Of a DNA stretch of 64,000 bases, positions 14,676 to 24,011 are shown piece after piece. Within the stretch, counting starts at the first letter, position 1, and every line of letters begins with the position of its first letter. The stretch is taken from contig NZ_FNSM01000001.1 of NCBI RefSeq assembly GCF_900105415.1, positions 5,171,501-5,235,500 of the forward strand, given 5' to 3'. The position numbers and the translations under genes were made by a program. The notes below the pieces were generated by a model. It did no database searches. It saw only the letters and a program-made list of their open reading frames with translations, and was not told where the DNA came from. The DNA comes from Streptomyces sp. TLI_105. Lineage in GTDB: Bacteria > Actinomycetota > Actinomycetes > Streptomycetales > Streptomycetaceae.

Positions 14676-16787
14676 ATGGGCGTGACGGACCCACAAGGCG
14701 AAGAGTTCGGCCCCTGGCTAGTACGCCAGCTCGCACGAGCCGATATGAAACAGGCGGACCTCGCACAACGTCTCGGACTTACCCGAGCCGCAGTCTCTGC
14801 GTGGATCACCGGTCGTGCCGAACCTCGTGAGGAGACCAAGCGAGCCATCGCCGCGGTATTCGAGATCGATCCCGCTTCGGTCCACAACCGGACCGGCGAC
14901 ATCGCTTCGGTACGTCCGCGCCAGTGGCACCATCGGCCTGCTCATACCGACGGGGGCCGAGAGTACGGCAACGCCGCGGCTTTCGCCTTCGATGCCGATC
15001 TCTCCGTCCTCGCCCGTGAGGCGACTCAGAACTCACTCGACGAACGTCACGACCTCACGACGCCGGTTCGGGTCCGCTACGTGCTCCACGAACTCACCGG
15101 CGAACACCTCGATGCCTTTCTCGCGGCGATGCGGTGGGACGACCTTCGCCCCCATTACGAGGCGGCCGCCGTGGGAGGGCAGAAGGTCTCCCGTAGCCTT
15201 CGCGCCGCACTCGACGACCTGGACGAGCAGTGTTCCCTGTTGCTTCTTCGTGTCGAGGACTACAACGCGGCCGGCCTTACCGGTCCGGAATACCAGGACG
15301 GTCGCTATGCCGCCGTGGTCCGTCGCCAGCTCGACAGCCACAAGCAGGCGGGCGGGCGCGCCGGTGGCTCCTACGGTCTGGGGAAGGCCACCCTCTGGGC
15401 CACCAGTCGTCTGGGGCTCGTCCTCGTCAATTCCACCCTCTCCGACGCTTACGAGGGGCGCTTCGAGCGTCGTGTCGTGGGGCGGCTCGACCTGCCCTGG
15501 CATGAACTCGGCGGCGAGGCCTATGCCGGTCCCGCTTGGTTCGGCGAGCCTGAACCCGGCCCCGTACACAAGGGCGTGTCCCGATCCTGGTGGGCTGGAG
15601 AGGACGAAGTCCGTTCCCTCCATCTCGACCGGCTCAGCCCCGACCCCGGTACGTCGTTCCTCATCGTCGGAGCCCACGATGCGTCGGGGGACGCCGAGAC
15701 GCTCCAGGAGATGCACGACAAGCTCGTCCGATCACTTGCCGACGGGTTCTGGGCGACCATGATCGGAGGTAAGGCGGCCGGAGCGCTGATGGAGGCCAGT
15801 GTCACCACCCTCCGTAACGGCCATGTGTTCATCTCGGAGGAGCGTGTCGATCCGCACGCCCACCATCCCACTCTCGGTCGTGCCCTGCAGACGTACCTCG
15901 ACGGGGAGACGGTCCCCGAACTGACAGCCGGTGATCAGGTCGCGCTCGCAGAGGTTCCGCTCGTCGTCTCGCCCCTCAAGGGACGTGGTCGTGCCCGCGA
16001 CAAGGGACGCGAACATCGTGCCGTTCTCCTGTTGACCTCGGCCGGGGACCGGGACGAGCGGCACAGTCGGGTCGTCTGCATGCGCGGCAACCGGATGACC
16101 ATCACCGAGCAGCGCCCCCGCGAGCTGCCCCTTGGAACAGCCCCCTTCCAAGCTGTCCTGCTGGCCGGTTTCGCGACCGGTCGGGAGGGCGAGGACGTGG
16201 AACTCGCGGAAGCCTTCCTGCGGGCCTCCGAGCCACCGGAGCACGACCGTTGGGATCGCACGGAGGAGCTCACCTCTCTCTATGAGCGTGGCGCTCTTAC
16301 TCGTCTCAAGGAATTCCGGACCGAGATCGACAAGACCGTGCGGGGTCTGGTCGGGCGACGCGAAACCACGCGTTCGGAGGGCCCTGCCGCCCTTCGCGAG
16401 CTGCTCAAGCTGGACGGTGGCGCCGGCAGCGCCGCTGGCGGGAAGCGCGTGCAGGGCTTCCCCGTCGTTCGCAGCGTGCAGGCGCGCGTCGATGACAGTG
16501 GTGCCTGGAACATGACCGTCGGCCTCAAGCTTCCCGATGCCGAGGATCCCTGGGTTCTCACCCCCGTCGCCAAGTTCGATGTGCGATCCGGCGGTCGTCC
16601 GGCCGTTGGCTGGGCGGTGCTCGCCGCCTCCGACGACTGCCGTGTGGAGAACGGCAACATCGTCGTCGATCCCGGTGTGCGGACGGCTGTGTTCACTGGT
16701 GTGACCGATCCGACCACTCACCCTGTTCCAGGTGCTTTCGCACGGCTGGTTGTGGACGTTCAGAAGGCTCGTGGAGGAGCGGCATGA
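14676..16787 (+). CDS. XRE-HTH fused to GHKL (HSP90/MutL-type) ATPase
   Basis: A 703-residue protein with no family name I can give with certainty. Residues 16-67 are an XRE helix-turn-helix (QADLAQRLGLTRAAVSAWIT). Residues 111-124, VLAREATQNSLDER, match the GHKL N-box; LRVEDYNAAGLTG (191-203) sits where the G1 box belongs; GGSYGLGKATLWATS (230-244) matches the ATP-lid G2 box. The remainder, about 450 residues, is unassigned. ATG 14676 is chosen over GTG 14682 and upstream codons because GGAG is about 10 bp away and the HTH then starts normally. Codons ending in T are commoner than in flanking core genes. It starts a tightly coupled three-gene operon in a defence island. Confidence 0.8.
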   Translation: MGVTDPQGEEFGPWLVRQLARADMKQADLAQRLGLTRAAVSAWITGRAEPREETKRAIAAVFEIDPASVHNRTGDIASVRPRQWHHRPAHTDGGREYGNAAAFAFDADLSVLAREATQNSLDERHDLTTPVRVRYVLHELTGEHLDAFLAAMRWDDLRPHYEAAAVGGQKVSRSLRAALDDLDEQCSLLLLRVEDYNAAGLTGPEYQDGRYAAVVRRQLDSHKQAGGRAGGSYGLGKATLWATSRLGLVLVNSTLSDAYEGRFERRVVGRLDLPWHELGGEAYAGPAWFGEPEPGPVHKGVSRSWWAGEDEVRSLHLDRLSPDPGTSFLIVGAHDASGDAETLQEMHDKLVRSLADGFWATMIGGKAAGALMEASVTTLRNGHVFISEERVDPHAHHPTLGRALQTYLDGETVPELTAGDQVALAEVPLVVSPLKGRGRARDKGREHRAVLLLTSAGDRDERHSRVVCMRGNRMTITEQRPRELPLGTAPFQAVLLAGFATGREGEDVELAEAFLRASEPPEHDRWDRTEELTSLYERGALTRLKEFRTEIDKTVRGLVGRRETTRSEGPAALRELLKLDGGAGSAAGGKRVQGFPVVRSVQARVDDSGAWNMTVGLKLPDAEDPWVLTPVAKFDVRSGGRPAVGWAVLAASDDCRVENGNIVVDPGVRTAVFTGVTDPTTHPVPGAFARLVVDVQKARGGAA

Positions 16788-17767
16788 AGTCCGTGTATCC
16801 CTACCCGACCCTCTTCGGCGACGTCGAACTCGACGTGCTCTCGATCACCGTCGACGGGACGTCTCCGCTGCCGTACTCGCACGTCTCCAAAACCGAACGC
16901 ACCGTGGCCCTCCACCGGGCCGGTCGCGAGAACTGGGAGTACTGCACCCTGCGGTTGCAGGCGACGCTTCCCGATCCGGAGATCGCCGAAGGAGAGTGGA
17001 CGGACCTCGTCTGTCTGGCGGCCCTCACGGAGAAGGCGACCAACGCCCGCACGACCGCGCGCCTCAAGCGGTCCGCCGACGGTGGGTGGAGCGGCAGTAT
17101 CGACCTGTATCGGAGCCGGCACCTGAGCCGGGCGACGCTCGGTCTGACCGTCGTGGCCACTTGCGACGGGGTGGAAGGACGGGCCATCGGTGCTACCGCA
17201 CAGGACTGGTACGTCGATCTCAAGGGCGCCGTCCCCGTACGGCAACGCGAGATCGAGATCGTCGAGACGAACTTCCGCGAAGGGCCCGAGGAGTGGCTCC
17301 GTCCTTACAAGGACTCGCCCTGGATCGTGGAGACCACCGGCGAGGTACCGACCGTCTACCTCAACACCGCATGCGCCGACGGATTCGTCGACATGCTCGG
17401 CGGCACCGGGGGGAGCCCGGCCGAGAAATTGTTGCGCGACGTGACCTCCGGCCAGATCGCTCAGGACGCGTGGACTGCCATGTTCCACACGGCCATCAGT
17501 GATCTCGACGTCGACGAGGACGGCACCCCGGTCATGCCGACGGGCTGGCGTGAGTCCGTCCTGCGGATGATGCTGCCCGACGTGCTCCCAGGCCGGCAGC
17601 TCACCGATGCCCTTTACGACATCGAGGAGCGGCGCATCAAGGGGTTTGGCTGGGCCGAACTTCAGACGACCATCCAGTACGCGGCGGGCAAGAGAAGCCA
17701 GATCACGAAGAAGCTGACCAATGCGGTGCGTTCCGTCGACGCCGCGGAAAGGAGCGGCACGCGATGA
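16784..17767 (+). CDS. unknown island protein, second gene of HTH-GHKL operon
   Basis: A 327-residue protein I cannot assign. The ATGA overlap with the previous stop shows translational coupling. The N-terminal half (VELDVLSITVDGTSPLPYSH, then many short beta-like stretches up to about residue 150) looks like a beta-rich domain; the C-terminal half (from about 190, GGSPAEKLLRDVTSGQIAQD and EDGTPVMPTGWRESVLRMML) is helical. No signal peptide, membrane segment or catalytic motif is seen. It most likely forms a complex with the ATPase upstream or the helical protein downstream. Confidence 0.75.
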   Translation: MKSVYPYPTLFGDVELDVLSITVDGTSPLPYSHVSKTERTVALHRAGRENWEYCTLRLQATLPDPEIAEGEWTDLVCLAALTEKATNARTTARLKRSADGGWSGSIDLYRSRHLSRATLGLTVVATCDGVEGRAIGATAQDWYVDLKGAVPVRQREIEIVETNFREGPEEWLRPYKDSPWIVETTGEVPTVYLNTACADGFVDMLGGTGGSPAEKLLRDVTSGQIAQDAWTAMFHTAISDLDVDEDGTPVMPTGWRESVLRMMLPDVLPGRQLTDALYDIEERRIKGFGWAELQTTIQYAAGKRSQITKKLTNAVRSVDAAERSGTR

Positions 17768-18732
17768 GTCTTCTTGCCCCCGTCGACCAGCCACAGGTAT
17801 TCGCTCTGCTGCCCGACGCCGCCGTCACCAAGCACCTCACTCGGGGTATTCAGTCGGGTCTGGAACTTCCGCCGCAGGTGGCGCTCGCCCGTGCCTGTGT
17901 TGCGTACGATGCCGAGACCGCCGGGCGCCGGCGGACCGCCCCGGTCCGAGAACTCCTCGACGAAGCCATGCGGCGCTTCACGGATGACCGCTCCGCCGCC
18001 GACGGGTGGCTCGCCCCCCGGATCCACGCAACCCTCCGGATGACGCGTGCCGAGGCCGCAGACAGCCGTCTCTGGAATCATCTGGCCATGATCGTCGCAC
18101 CTGACTACGTCGTCTGGCGTCACAAGGGCGTCGACAGTGCCGACGGACGTGGCATCGCCCCCGCCGCCCGCTTCAGCGGAATTCACTACACCCAGGCGTT
18201 CTCCCGGCTTTGGTGGGCCGCGGAACTCTTCCGAGACGGGCACGACTACGCTCCTGTCGTCACCGCCTGTCGCCTCCAGGACATCCTCAACACCACACTG
18301 CGTCTGGACGTCATCGACCACCGCCCCACGGCCCAAGCGATGATTCGCGTCATCGGAGATTTTCTCGACGCAGGGGTCACCCGCCCCGCCGATCACGTCA
18401 ACGCCTTCTCCGCAGCCGTGAACGCGGCCGGCAGCACCCTGATGTACGACGTGCTGGCGGAGGACGTGGACCCCGACACGGACGAGCTGTTTGAGTGGAT
18501 CGAGGCGGGTGTCGGGGAGGCGGTGGACTGGGATTGGCTTCCGGAGGGGCCGCACGACGGGCGGGTCAGAGCCGCTGCCGTCGATGCGTTGCTCCCTCTG
18601 TTCGAGAAACTGCGTGTCGAGGCCCCGCTCAGGCAGAGGAAGCGTGCCGAGGGCGTTGAGGACGCCGATGCGACCGTTCCCGGTCCTCGGGCATCCGGAG
18701 TGGTCCTGTCGAAGCCTTCGGACTTCGGCTGA
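17764..18732 (+). CDS. unknown helical island protein (possibly DUF6339-like)
   Basis: A 322-residue protein, ATGA-coupled to the gene before it. The centre has an aromatic-rich, largely helical pattern: SRLWNHLAMIVAPDYVVWRH, then ARFSGIHYTQAFSRLWWAAE and LQDILNTTLRLDVIDHRPTA. From memory this resembles DUF6339, a family of unknown role found near other defence-type genes, but I cannot confirm it. The last 60 residues are charged and probably disordered. It ends 8 bp from the convergent methyltransferase gene. Confidence 0.72.
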   Translation: MSLLAPVDQPQVFALLPDAAVTKHLTRGIQSGLELPPQVALARACVAYDAETAGRRRTAPVRELLDEAMRRFTDDRSAADGWLAPRIHATLRMTRAEAADSRLWNHLAMIVAPDYVVWRHKGVDSADGRGIAPAARFSGIHYTQAFSRLWWAAELFRDGHDYAPVVTACRLQDILNTTLRLDVIDHRPTAQAMIRVIGDFLDAGVTRPADHVNAFSAAVNAAGSTLMYDVLAEDVDPDTDELFEWIEAGVGEAVDWDWLPEGPHDGRVRAAAVDALLPLFEKLRVEAPLRQRKRAEGVEDADATVPGPRASGVVLSKPSDFG

Positions 18733-18740
18733 CCGTTCGA

Positions 18741-19748
18741 TCAGCCCTCGGTCTCGGTCGCGTACTCCTTGGCGGTTCCGAGGGCGGCCATCAGGACCGC
18801 CTTGCCCAGTAGGGGCGGGATTGCGTTGCCGATTTGCTGGGCGATCGCCCTGCCCGACCAGGGGTAGCTGTCGGGGAACGTCTGGAGGATGCCCGCCTCG
18901 TGCACAGAGAAGCGCGGAAGCTCCTTGCCGTCGGTCGCGACGACCCGGTTACGGGAGACCTTGCCCGTGACCGTGAACGCGGGTTCGCCGGAGGACCGAC
19001 GGCCGCGCGTCTTGGGGTCGCCTCCGGTGCCGTAGTTCGAGATCACCTCGAAGTCGGTCGGCCGATCGAGGACTTCGGCCATCGACACCCAGGGCCTCAG
19101 GTCCGGATCGCCCTGGTTCTGAGGTACGCCCTTGCGATACAGGCGGTGGGTGGGGGTGGGAAGCTCGACGATGCGGTTGAGGCGGGCCACGAGGATGGCG
19201 CGACGCCGGGTCTGAGGGACGCCGAACTGCTCCGTGTGCAGCACCTTCGGCTTGGCCACCCAGTATCCGTTCTCGGACAGGACTTTCGCGTATTCTTCCC
19301 AGACGGGGAGGACTGCGGGCACCTGCTCCAGCACGATCGCTTCGTAGGGGCGTCCGTCGCGGAGCGCTTCCAAGGCCCATCGCAGAGGCTCGAGGACCAG
19401 ACCGGTTCGTTCGTCGTCGAGCAGCGCGAGCTTGGACCGGATGTCCTCGCCGCGCGCCATCCTCCTGACGAAGTCGATCACCTCGTCCAGCGCACGGCGC
19501 CCTGCTCCGGTGCCGGCCACGGTGAACGTCTGACACGGAGGTCCGCCGGCCAGCACGGTCGCGTTCGGGAACTTGTGCGGGCCGAAATCTCGCACGTCGC
19601 CCTGCAGGGTGAGGAGCTTGGCCTCGGCTCGGGTGTCGCACGCGTCCTGATCGAACTCGATCCCCGTCACCTCGTAACCGAGGTCGCGCGCCGCAACGTC
19701 GAGCCCGCCCGGTCCGGCGAACAAGTCGACAATCTCGGGGCGTGGCAC
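18741..19748 (-). CDS. dcm: DNA (cytosine-5) methyltransferase, motif-complete
   Basis: S-adenosylmethionine-dependent C5 methyltransferase of 335 residues, probably the protecting enzyme of the island. Motif I DLFAGPGGLDVAARDLG, motif IV LAGGPPCQTF with catalytic Cys72, motif VIII QTRRRAILVARL and motif X QQIGNAIPP are visible. Motif VI reads LEQVP instead of ENV, keeping the catalytic Glu. The target-recognition region (about 200-280) is short. ATG 19748 gives MPRPEIVDLFAG with no long leader. A 141-bp gap separates it from the second methyltransferase homologue upstream, so it may have its own promoter. The target sequence cannot be read off. Confidence 0.93.
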   Translation of the reverse strand: MPRPEIVDLFAGPGGLDVAARDLGYEVTGIEFDQDACDTRAEAKLLTLQGDVRDFGPHKFPNATVLAGGPPCQTFTVAGTGAGRRALDEVIDFVRRMARGEDIRSKLALLDDERTGLVLEPLRWALEALRDGRPYEAIVLEQVPAVLPVWEEYAKVLSENGYWVAKPKVLHTEQFGVPQTRRRAILVARLNRIVELPTPTHRLYRKGVPQNQGDPDLRPWVSMAEVLDRPTDFEVISNYGTGGDPKTRGRRSSGEPAFTVTGKVSRNRVVATDGKELPRFSVHEAGILQTFPDSYPWSGRAIAQQIGNAIPPLLGKAVLMAALGTAKEYATETEG

Positions 19749-19889
19749 GTGATCTCCAGGGGTGGTGTGTTCGTCAAGGGGACCGGGGACCCCGCAGCGC
19801 TACAGGTTACCCGGAGCGGCCGACCGAGCGGCCGGCCTGTCGGGCGTCGCCCCCGATCGGCCGGAGGTGACGGATTCCGGTCATCGCGG

Positions 19890-20873
19890 TCAGGACTTCA
19901 GAGCCGTTCTGATCGCCTCGCCGAGCGCCCGCCCGACCGGGGGCGGTGTGGCGTGGCCCACCTGACGGTACTGGGCGGTCTTCCGGCCCGCGAAGTCCCA
20001 TTCAGGTGGAAAGCCCTGGAGCGCGGCGGTCTGGCGCACGGTGAGGGGCATCATGCCGGGGCGACCGAGTGACGGATCCCAGGTGAATGCCGGGCCGGGG
20101 ACGTCGTCGGCCACCGTGCCTCCGTCCACGCCCATGCGCGCCCAGGCCCGCTTGGTGCCTGTCGGCCCCAGGTCCGCGCCGCCTCGGTTCCAGGAACCTC
20201 CGACCAGGGTCGGGGCCGGGCGGTCGGCCTGAGCCGCCCACTCGGCGGCCTGGGGCCAGCCACGGGCGGCCATCGACGCGCCGAGCACCTCCCCGACCGT
20301 TCGGTGGCGTGCGACCGAGGCCATGGGAGGCGTGAAGGAGTCCAGGCGTCCGTCCCTGAAGGCCACGACGACCCCCTCCTTCCGATCTTGAGCCACTCCG
20401 AAGTCGGCGGCGTTGAGCACGAACCAATGAATGTCGTAACCGAGGTGGACGAGTTCCTCGGTGATGTACTCCCGGACCGGGCCGTAAGCCGCCTTGGTGA
20501 CGAGATCGGGGACGTTCTCGATCAACAGCGCCCGGGGTCGGACCCCGTGCATGAGCATGATCGTGGCCTTGAGCACCTCGAGCTCGTCGTCCCTTTCGGG
20601 GCGGCGGACGGAGGCCGTGGCCTTGACACGAGGGAGCCCGGCCGCGAGCAGGTCCACGTCGTAGGTCTGCTGGTGGTCGACGGGGTCGAAATCGAGCAGG
20701 TCGATGTCCAGCACGTTCCAGTCGGGTCTGTTCGCGCGGAGGGTGTCACAGGTGACGGTCCTGTTGTCGAGGAGGAGCACGGGGTCGAAACCCGCCTCCT
20801 CCAAGCCGAGGGCGAGGCCCCCCGCGCCCGCGCAGACGCCGACGCTCCGCATGCGGGACGTCTTGGTGGTCAT
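19890..20873 (-). CDS. cytosine-5 methyltransferase homologue lacking the catalytic Cys
   Basis: A 327-residue protein with the C5-methyltransferase fold: motif I VGVCAGAGGLALGLEEAGFD, motif VI LIENVPDLV, motif VIII AQDRKEGVVVAF and motif X GHATPPPVGRALGEA. At motif IV, where PCQ belongs, it reads AAGLPRVKATASV: Pro is kept but Cys is Arg82 and Gln is Val. It should therefore bind cofactor and perhaps DNA but not methylate. ATG 20873 has GGAG 6 bp upstream; earlier in-frame ATGs are less supported. The frame is intact and reads smoothly, so this is not decay. It is probably a specificity or sensor subunit working with the active enzyme or the Z1/MutL proteins encoded upstream. Confidence 0.85.
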   Translation of the reverse strand: MTTKTSRMRSVGVCAGAGGLALGLEEAGFDPVLLLDNRTVTCDTLRANRPDWNVLDIDLLDFDPVDHQQTYDVDLLAAGLPRVKATASVRRPERDDELEVLKATIMLMHGVRPRALLIENVPDLVTKAAYGPVREYITEELVHLGYDIHWFVLNAADFGVAQDRKEGVVVAFRDGRLDSFTPPMASVARHRTVGEVLGASMAARGWPQAAEWAAQADRPAPTLVGGSWNRGGADLGPTGTKRAWARMGVDGGTVADDVPGPAFTWDPSLGRPGMMPLTVRQTAALQGFPPEWDFAGRKTAQYRQVGHATPPPVGRALGEAIRTALKS

Positions 20874-20980
20874 CACGATCTCCGTCATCCTCATCGGGTG
20901 GATTCCGAGTCTCCTCGCGTAGCCGGGCTCCCCTGGTGGACTGGGGCCCATGCCCGTTCCACCAGGGCAACCCCGGGACG

Positions 20981-23962
20981 TCAGCCGGTTGCCGCTCCGG
21001 AGTTCGTGTCGATGATGGCGACCCCCTCCTGAGCGGAGTCGACGGTCGTGAAACGCAGCACGCGACCGTCGTCACTGCGGGCCGAGGCCGGGGCGACGAA
21101 GCTGAAGGCCATCACGACCCGACTCGGATCGAGGGGAGCGTTCTCCACGAGCGTGGCTCGATGTTCGGGCTCGACGATCGGATAGAGGACGATCGCACCG
21201 CGTCGCGGGGCGACCAGGCTTTCGACGGTCGCATCACCGGAATCGGCGAGCGCGCCAGAGATGCGCAGGGCCGCCGCACGGTGCTTGACGTCGCTGATCG
21301 CGCCGAAGAGCGGGGCGCGGCGACGGTCGCGGCCGAAGTAGGAATACGTACGACCGTCGGCGCCGAGGCGGATCCGCTTGCCGGCTTGGGCATGCTGCGG
21401 CGCGAGCACGATCCAGTCGTCCACCTGGACGGAATCACCCGTGGTGATCTCCCGCAGGTAGTCCAGGTGGGGGGCGAACTGGGAAGGCGCTCCCCAGCGC
21501 ACGTGCGACACCAGATCGAGGAGCTCCACAGCGCCCATTCGCCCCGTGAGCGCGGAGAAACGGTGCGTGACGCCCTTTTCGGGGAAGTGGTAGGAGAGCT
21601 GTGTCGGCTCTGCCGACAAGGTCTCCAGGACAGGCGTCCACAGGTTGGTGTTGTACCGCAGGTCGACGACCTTCGTCGGGTAGGCGGTGGGCTCCTGCCA
21701 TTCGCCGGGGGAGCGGACGGTGATCAGGCGCGAGTTGTACATCTTCTTCGGGCTTGTCGGCTTGAGCCACGGGATGTGCTGCCATACGAGCGGCGGGACC
21801 CGATCCGGGGTGACCTGCGGGCGGCCGTCGACCGTCACCGAATACTGGGCCAGCTCGGTGCGGAACGCCTCCTCGTCCCGGCAGATGGCCTCGAACCCCT
21901 CGTAAAGGTCGATCTCCTTCTTCCCCATGGATTCCTGGCGACCCAGGTAGAGACGCACCAGGTCCCGGTAGCCCTTGCGGAAGCCGAACCAGCGGCCCAT
22001 CTGCATGAGTGTGGACGCGTTGCCGGCCCGACGTCGGAAGTACGAGACAGTCAGCCCTTCCACGGTGAACCCTCGGGCCAGCTTCTGTCCGCCGATGAGG
22101 ATCTTCCAGATGGACCTCTTGTCGAAGTCGGCCTCTCCGGTCTCGATGTCCTTGTCGCCGTTGACCACGATGATCGGCTTGTCGTCACCGCCGATCCGGA
22201 TCGCGGCGGGACCGATGTAGGGCGCGAGTTCCTCGAAAGAGGAGGGAACGGCCTGGCCGTCGGCGCGCACCGCGGATACCGGCGCGATGTCGGTGTCGAA
22301 CAGCGTGCGCAGCCGCTCGCGACCGGCTGCCCCGAGGTAACCGGCGTTCCACCACAGTCCCGTCACCCGACCCAGCAGCTCGCGATGATCGTCCTGCCGT
22401 ACCGACTCGTGGATCAACATGGTGTGGTGCTGGAAGTAGCGGTCTCCGAGCCCGCCTTTGTCCTCGCGGTACAACTTCATCGCGGCCGTCAGTACGAACA
22501 TGTCCATGGCGCGCTCAAGACAGGTGTCGTCCTCGTCGCTCTCCCCGACAATGGATCGGACGTGCGCCATCTCGTTGGAGTTCGCGAACGTTCGCTCCTC
22601 GTCGGACAGGTCCGAGTCGAGGTCGTGGAAGTCTCGGGCGCCCATGTATCCCGCCGGTCGCGGCAGGGAGAGGATGAAGTCCTTCGGGAAGATGTCCTCG
22701 GTGTCACTGGGGTCGATGAAGACATTCGCGAACGGCGTCGCGGTGTAGCCCACGTATTGGGCGCGCGGCAGCATCCGCAGCAGCTCCGAGATCTTCTGGT
22801 TGATCGCGGTTCGCTCGGCATTCGGCTTGGCCAGGTCGGTGGTGTTCACCGACGCCTCGTCCGATTCGTCGTCCACGATCAGCACCGGGATTTCGGAGAG
22901 AGGCGTCTGGATCTTCCGCAGGTCCCTGACCAGCTTGCCCAGGACGATCTTGTTCTTCTTCACCACCATCAGGCGAGCCGCCGCCCGGTGCAGGTTGCGC
23001 GGATCGTACAGCGGGAGCCCTGGCTCCTGCTTGTCGGCTTCGAGGGCCGCGATCCCCGTCTGAAGGCTCTGATAGTCGACGTCGCGGGTCGTCATCCGGT
23101 GGATGTCGAAGGCCCCGAGGGCGGAGGGCATGGCTCCGAAGGCGGCGAACTTGCCTTGGCTCCAGGCGGGGTCGTCGGCGTAGTCGGACTCGTACTCGTT
23201 TCCGCCGCGCAGGATGTTCTCGCGGCCGACCAGCTCCATGTCCAGACGACGCTGGGTCTGGGCACGCAGCATGTTGAGCGTGCCGCCCAGGACGATCACG
23301 AGTCGATAGCCGGCGTCGATCGCCTTGGCGATGACGCCGGCGAAGTTGGCGGTCTTGCCGGACTGGACGTACCCGACCACGAGCCCCTTCGACTGGTACG
23401 CCTCGGGTGCCGTCGGGTCGGCCAGGCGTTCCATCACGCGGTCGGTCGCCTCGTCGAGACCGGCGACGACGTCCTCGGGCCATCCTTTGTCCGTCAGCAG
23501 CTTGCGGTAGGCAGGCCAGTACCAAGGGCGCCCCTGCAGGGACTGAGGGGTGTACCACGGCTTGTGCTCGGTGCTGATGACGACCGCACCGGCGGCCTTG
23601 GAGACGGGGACGAGGGCAGTGAGGTGCTTGCCGACCTCGTCGCCGAGGCCGAGCAACGCGTATACGTCGGCGCGCCGCTCGTCGGTGCGGGGAGGATGGG
23701 CCGACCAGGGGGCGTTCTCGTGGTAGTCCCAGCGTGTGAGCTGCTTGCGCCACATCTCCACCAGTTGGTCCGTGGCCCGTGCGCCGCGAAGCACGGAGAG
23801 GAAATCCGCTTCGGTGGCGTAGACCATGGCCTCGGGCGCGAGATCTTCGGCCTGGTACTCCAAGGCGCGGACGAGCCTCTTCGGTTTGCCCGAACTCATG
23901 TCGCCGAGCGCTCGGGCGTGCAGGTCGAGACGGATTCCGGCGGCTGTGTCGGGACTGGTCAT
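20981..23962 (-). CDS. Z1-domain protein with helicase-like ATPase
   Basis: A 993-residue DNA-defence ATPase. The N-terminal 190 residues are helical; Walker A GYVQSGKTANFAG lies at 197-209, Walker B PVLIVDDESDEAS at 359-371 and motif III YVGYTATPFANVF at 403-415, in superfamily-II style. The following region (GARDFHDLDSDLSDEE onward, KLARGFTVEGLTVSYFRRRA around 650) is the Z1 domain. ATG 23962 has GAGGAAC upstream. Z1 proteins are known partners of MutL/MORC-type ATPases and DUF4420 nucleases in restriction-like systems, and both are encoded directly upstream here (49 bp gap). The exact activity on DNA is not settled. Confidence 0.9.
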   Translation of the reverse strand: MTSPDTAAGIRLDLHARALGDMSSGKPKRLVRALEYQAEDLAPEAMVYATEADFLSVLRGARATDQLVEMWRKQLTRWDYHENAPWSAHPPRTDERRADVYALLGLGDEVGKHLTALVPVSKAAGAVVISTEHKPWYTPQSLQGRPWYWPAYRKLLTDKGWPEDVVAGLDEATDRVMERLADPTAPEAYQSKGLVVGYVQSGKTANFAGVIAKAIDAGYRLVIVLGGTLNMLRAQTQRRLDMELVGRENILRGGNEYESDYADDPAWSQGKFAAFGAMPSALGAFDIHRMTTRDVDYQSLQTGIAALEADKQEPGLPLYDPRNLHRAAARLMVVKKNKIVLGKLVRDLRKIQTPLSEIPVLIVDDESDEASVNTTDLAKPNAERTAINQKISELLRMLPRAQYVGYTATPFANVFIDPSDTEDIFPKDFILSLPRPAGYMGARDFHDLDSDLSDEERTFANSNEMAHVRSIVGESDEDDTCLERAMDMFVLTAAMKLYREDKGGLGDRYFQHHTMLIHESVRQDDHRELLGRVTGLWWNAGYLGAAGRERLRTLFDTDIAPVSAVRADGQAVPSSFEELAPYIGPAAIRIGGDDKPIIVVNGDKDIETGEADFDKRSIWKILIGGQKLARGFTVEGLTVSYFRRRAGNASTLMQMGRWFGFRKGYRDLVRLYLGRQESMGKKEIDLYEGFEAICRDEEAFRTELAQYSVTVDGRPQVTPDRVPPLVWQHIPWLKPTSPKKMYNSRLITVRSPGEWQEPTAYPTKVVDLRYNTNLWTPVLETLSAEPTQLSYHFPEKGVTHRFSALTGRMGAVELLDLVSHVRWGAPSQFAPHLDYLREITTGDSVQVDDWIVLAPQHAQAGKRIRLGADGRTYSYFGRDRRRAPLFGAISDVKHRAAALRISGALADSGDATVESLVAPRRGAIVLYPIVEPEHRATLVENAPLDPSRVVMAFSFVAPASARSDDGRVLRFTTVDSAQEGVAIIDTNSGAATG

Positions 23963-24011
23963 CAACGGTTCCTCGGCGGTCGAGAGGGTGTGAGGCGGGA
24001 TGTGCAGGGAT

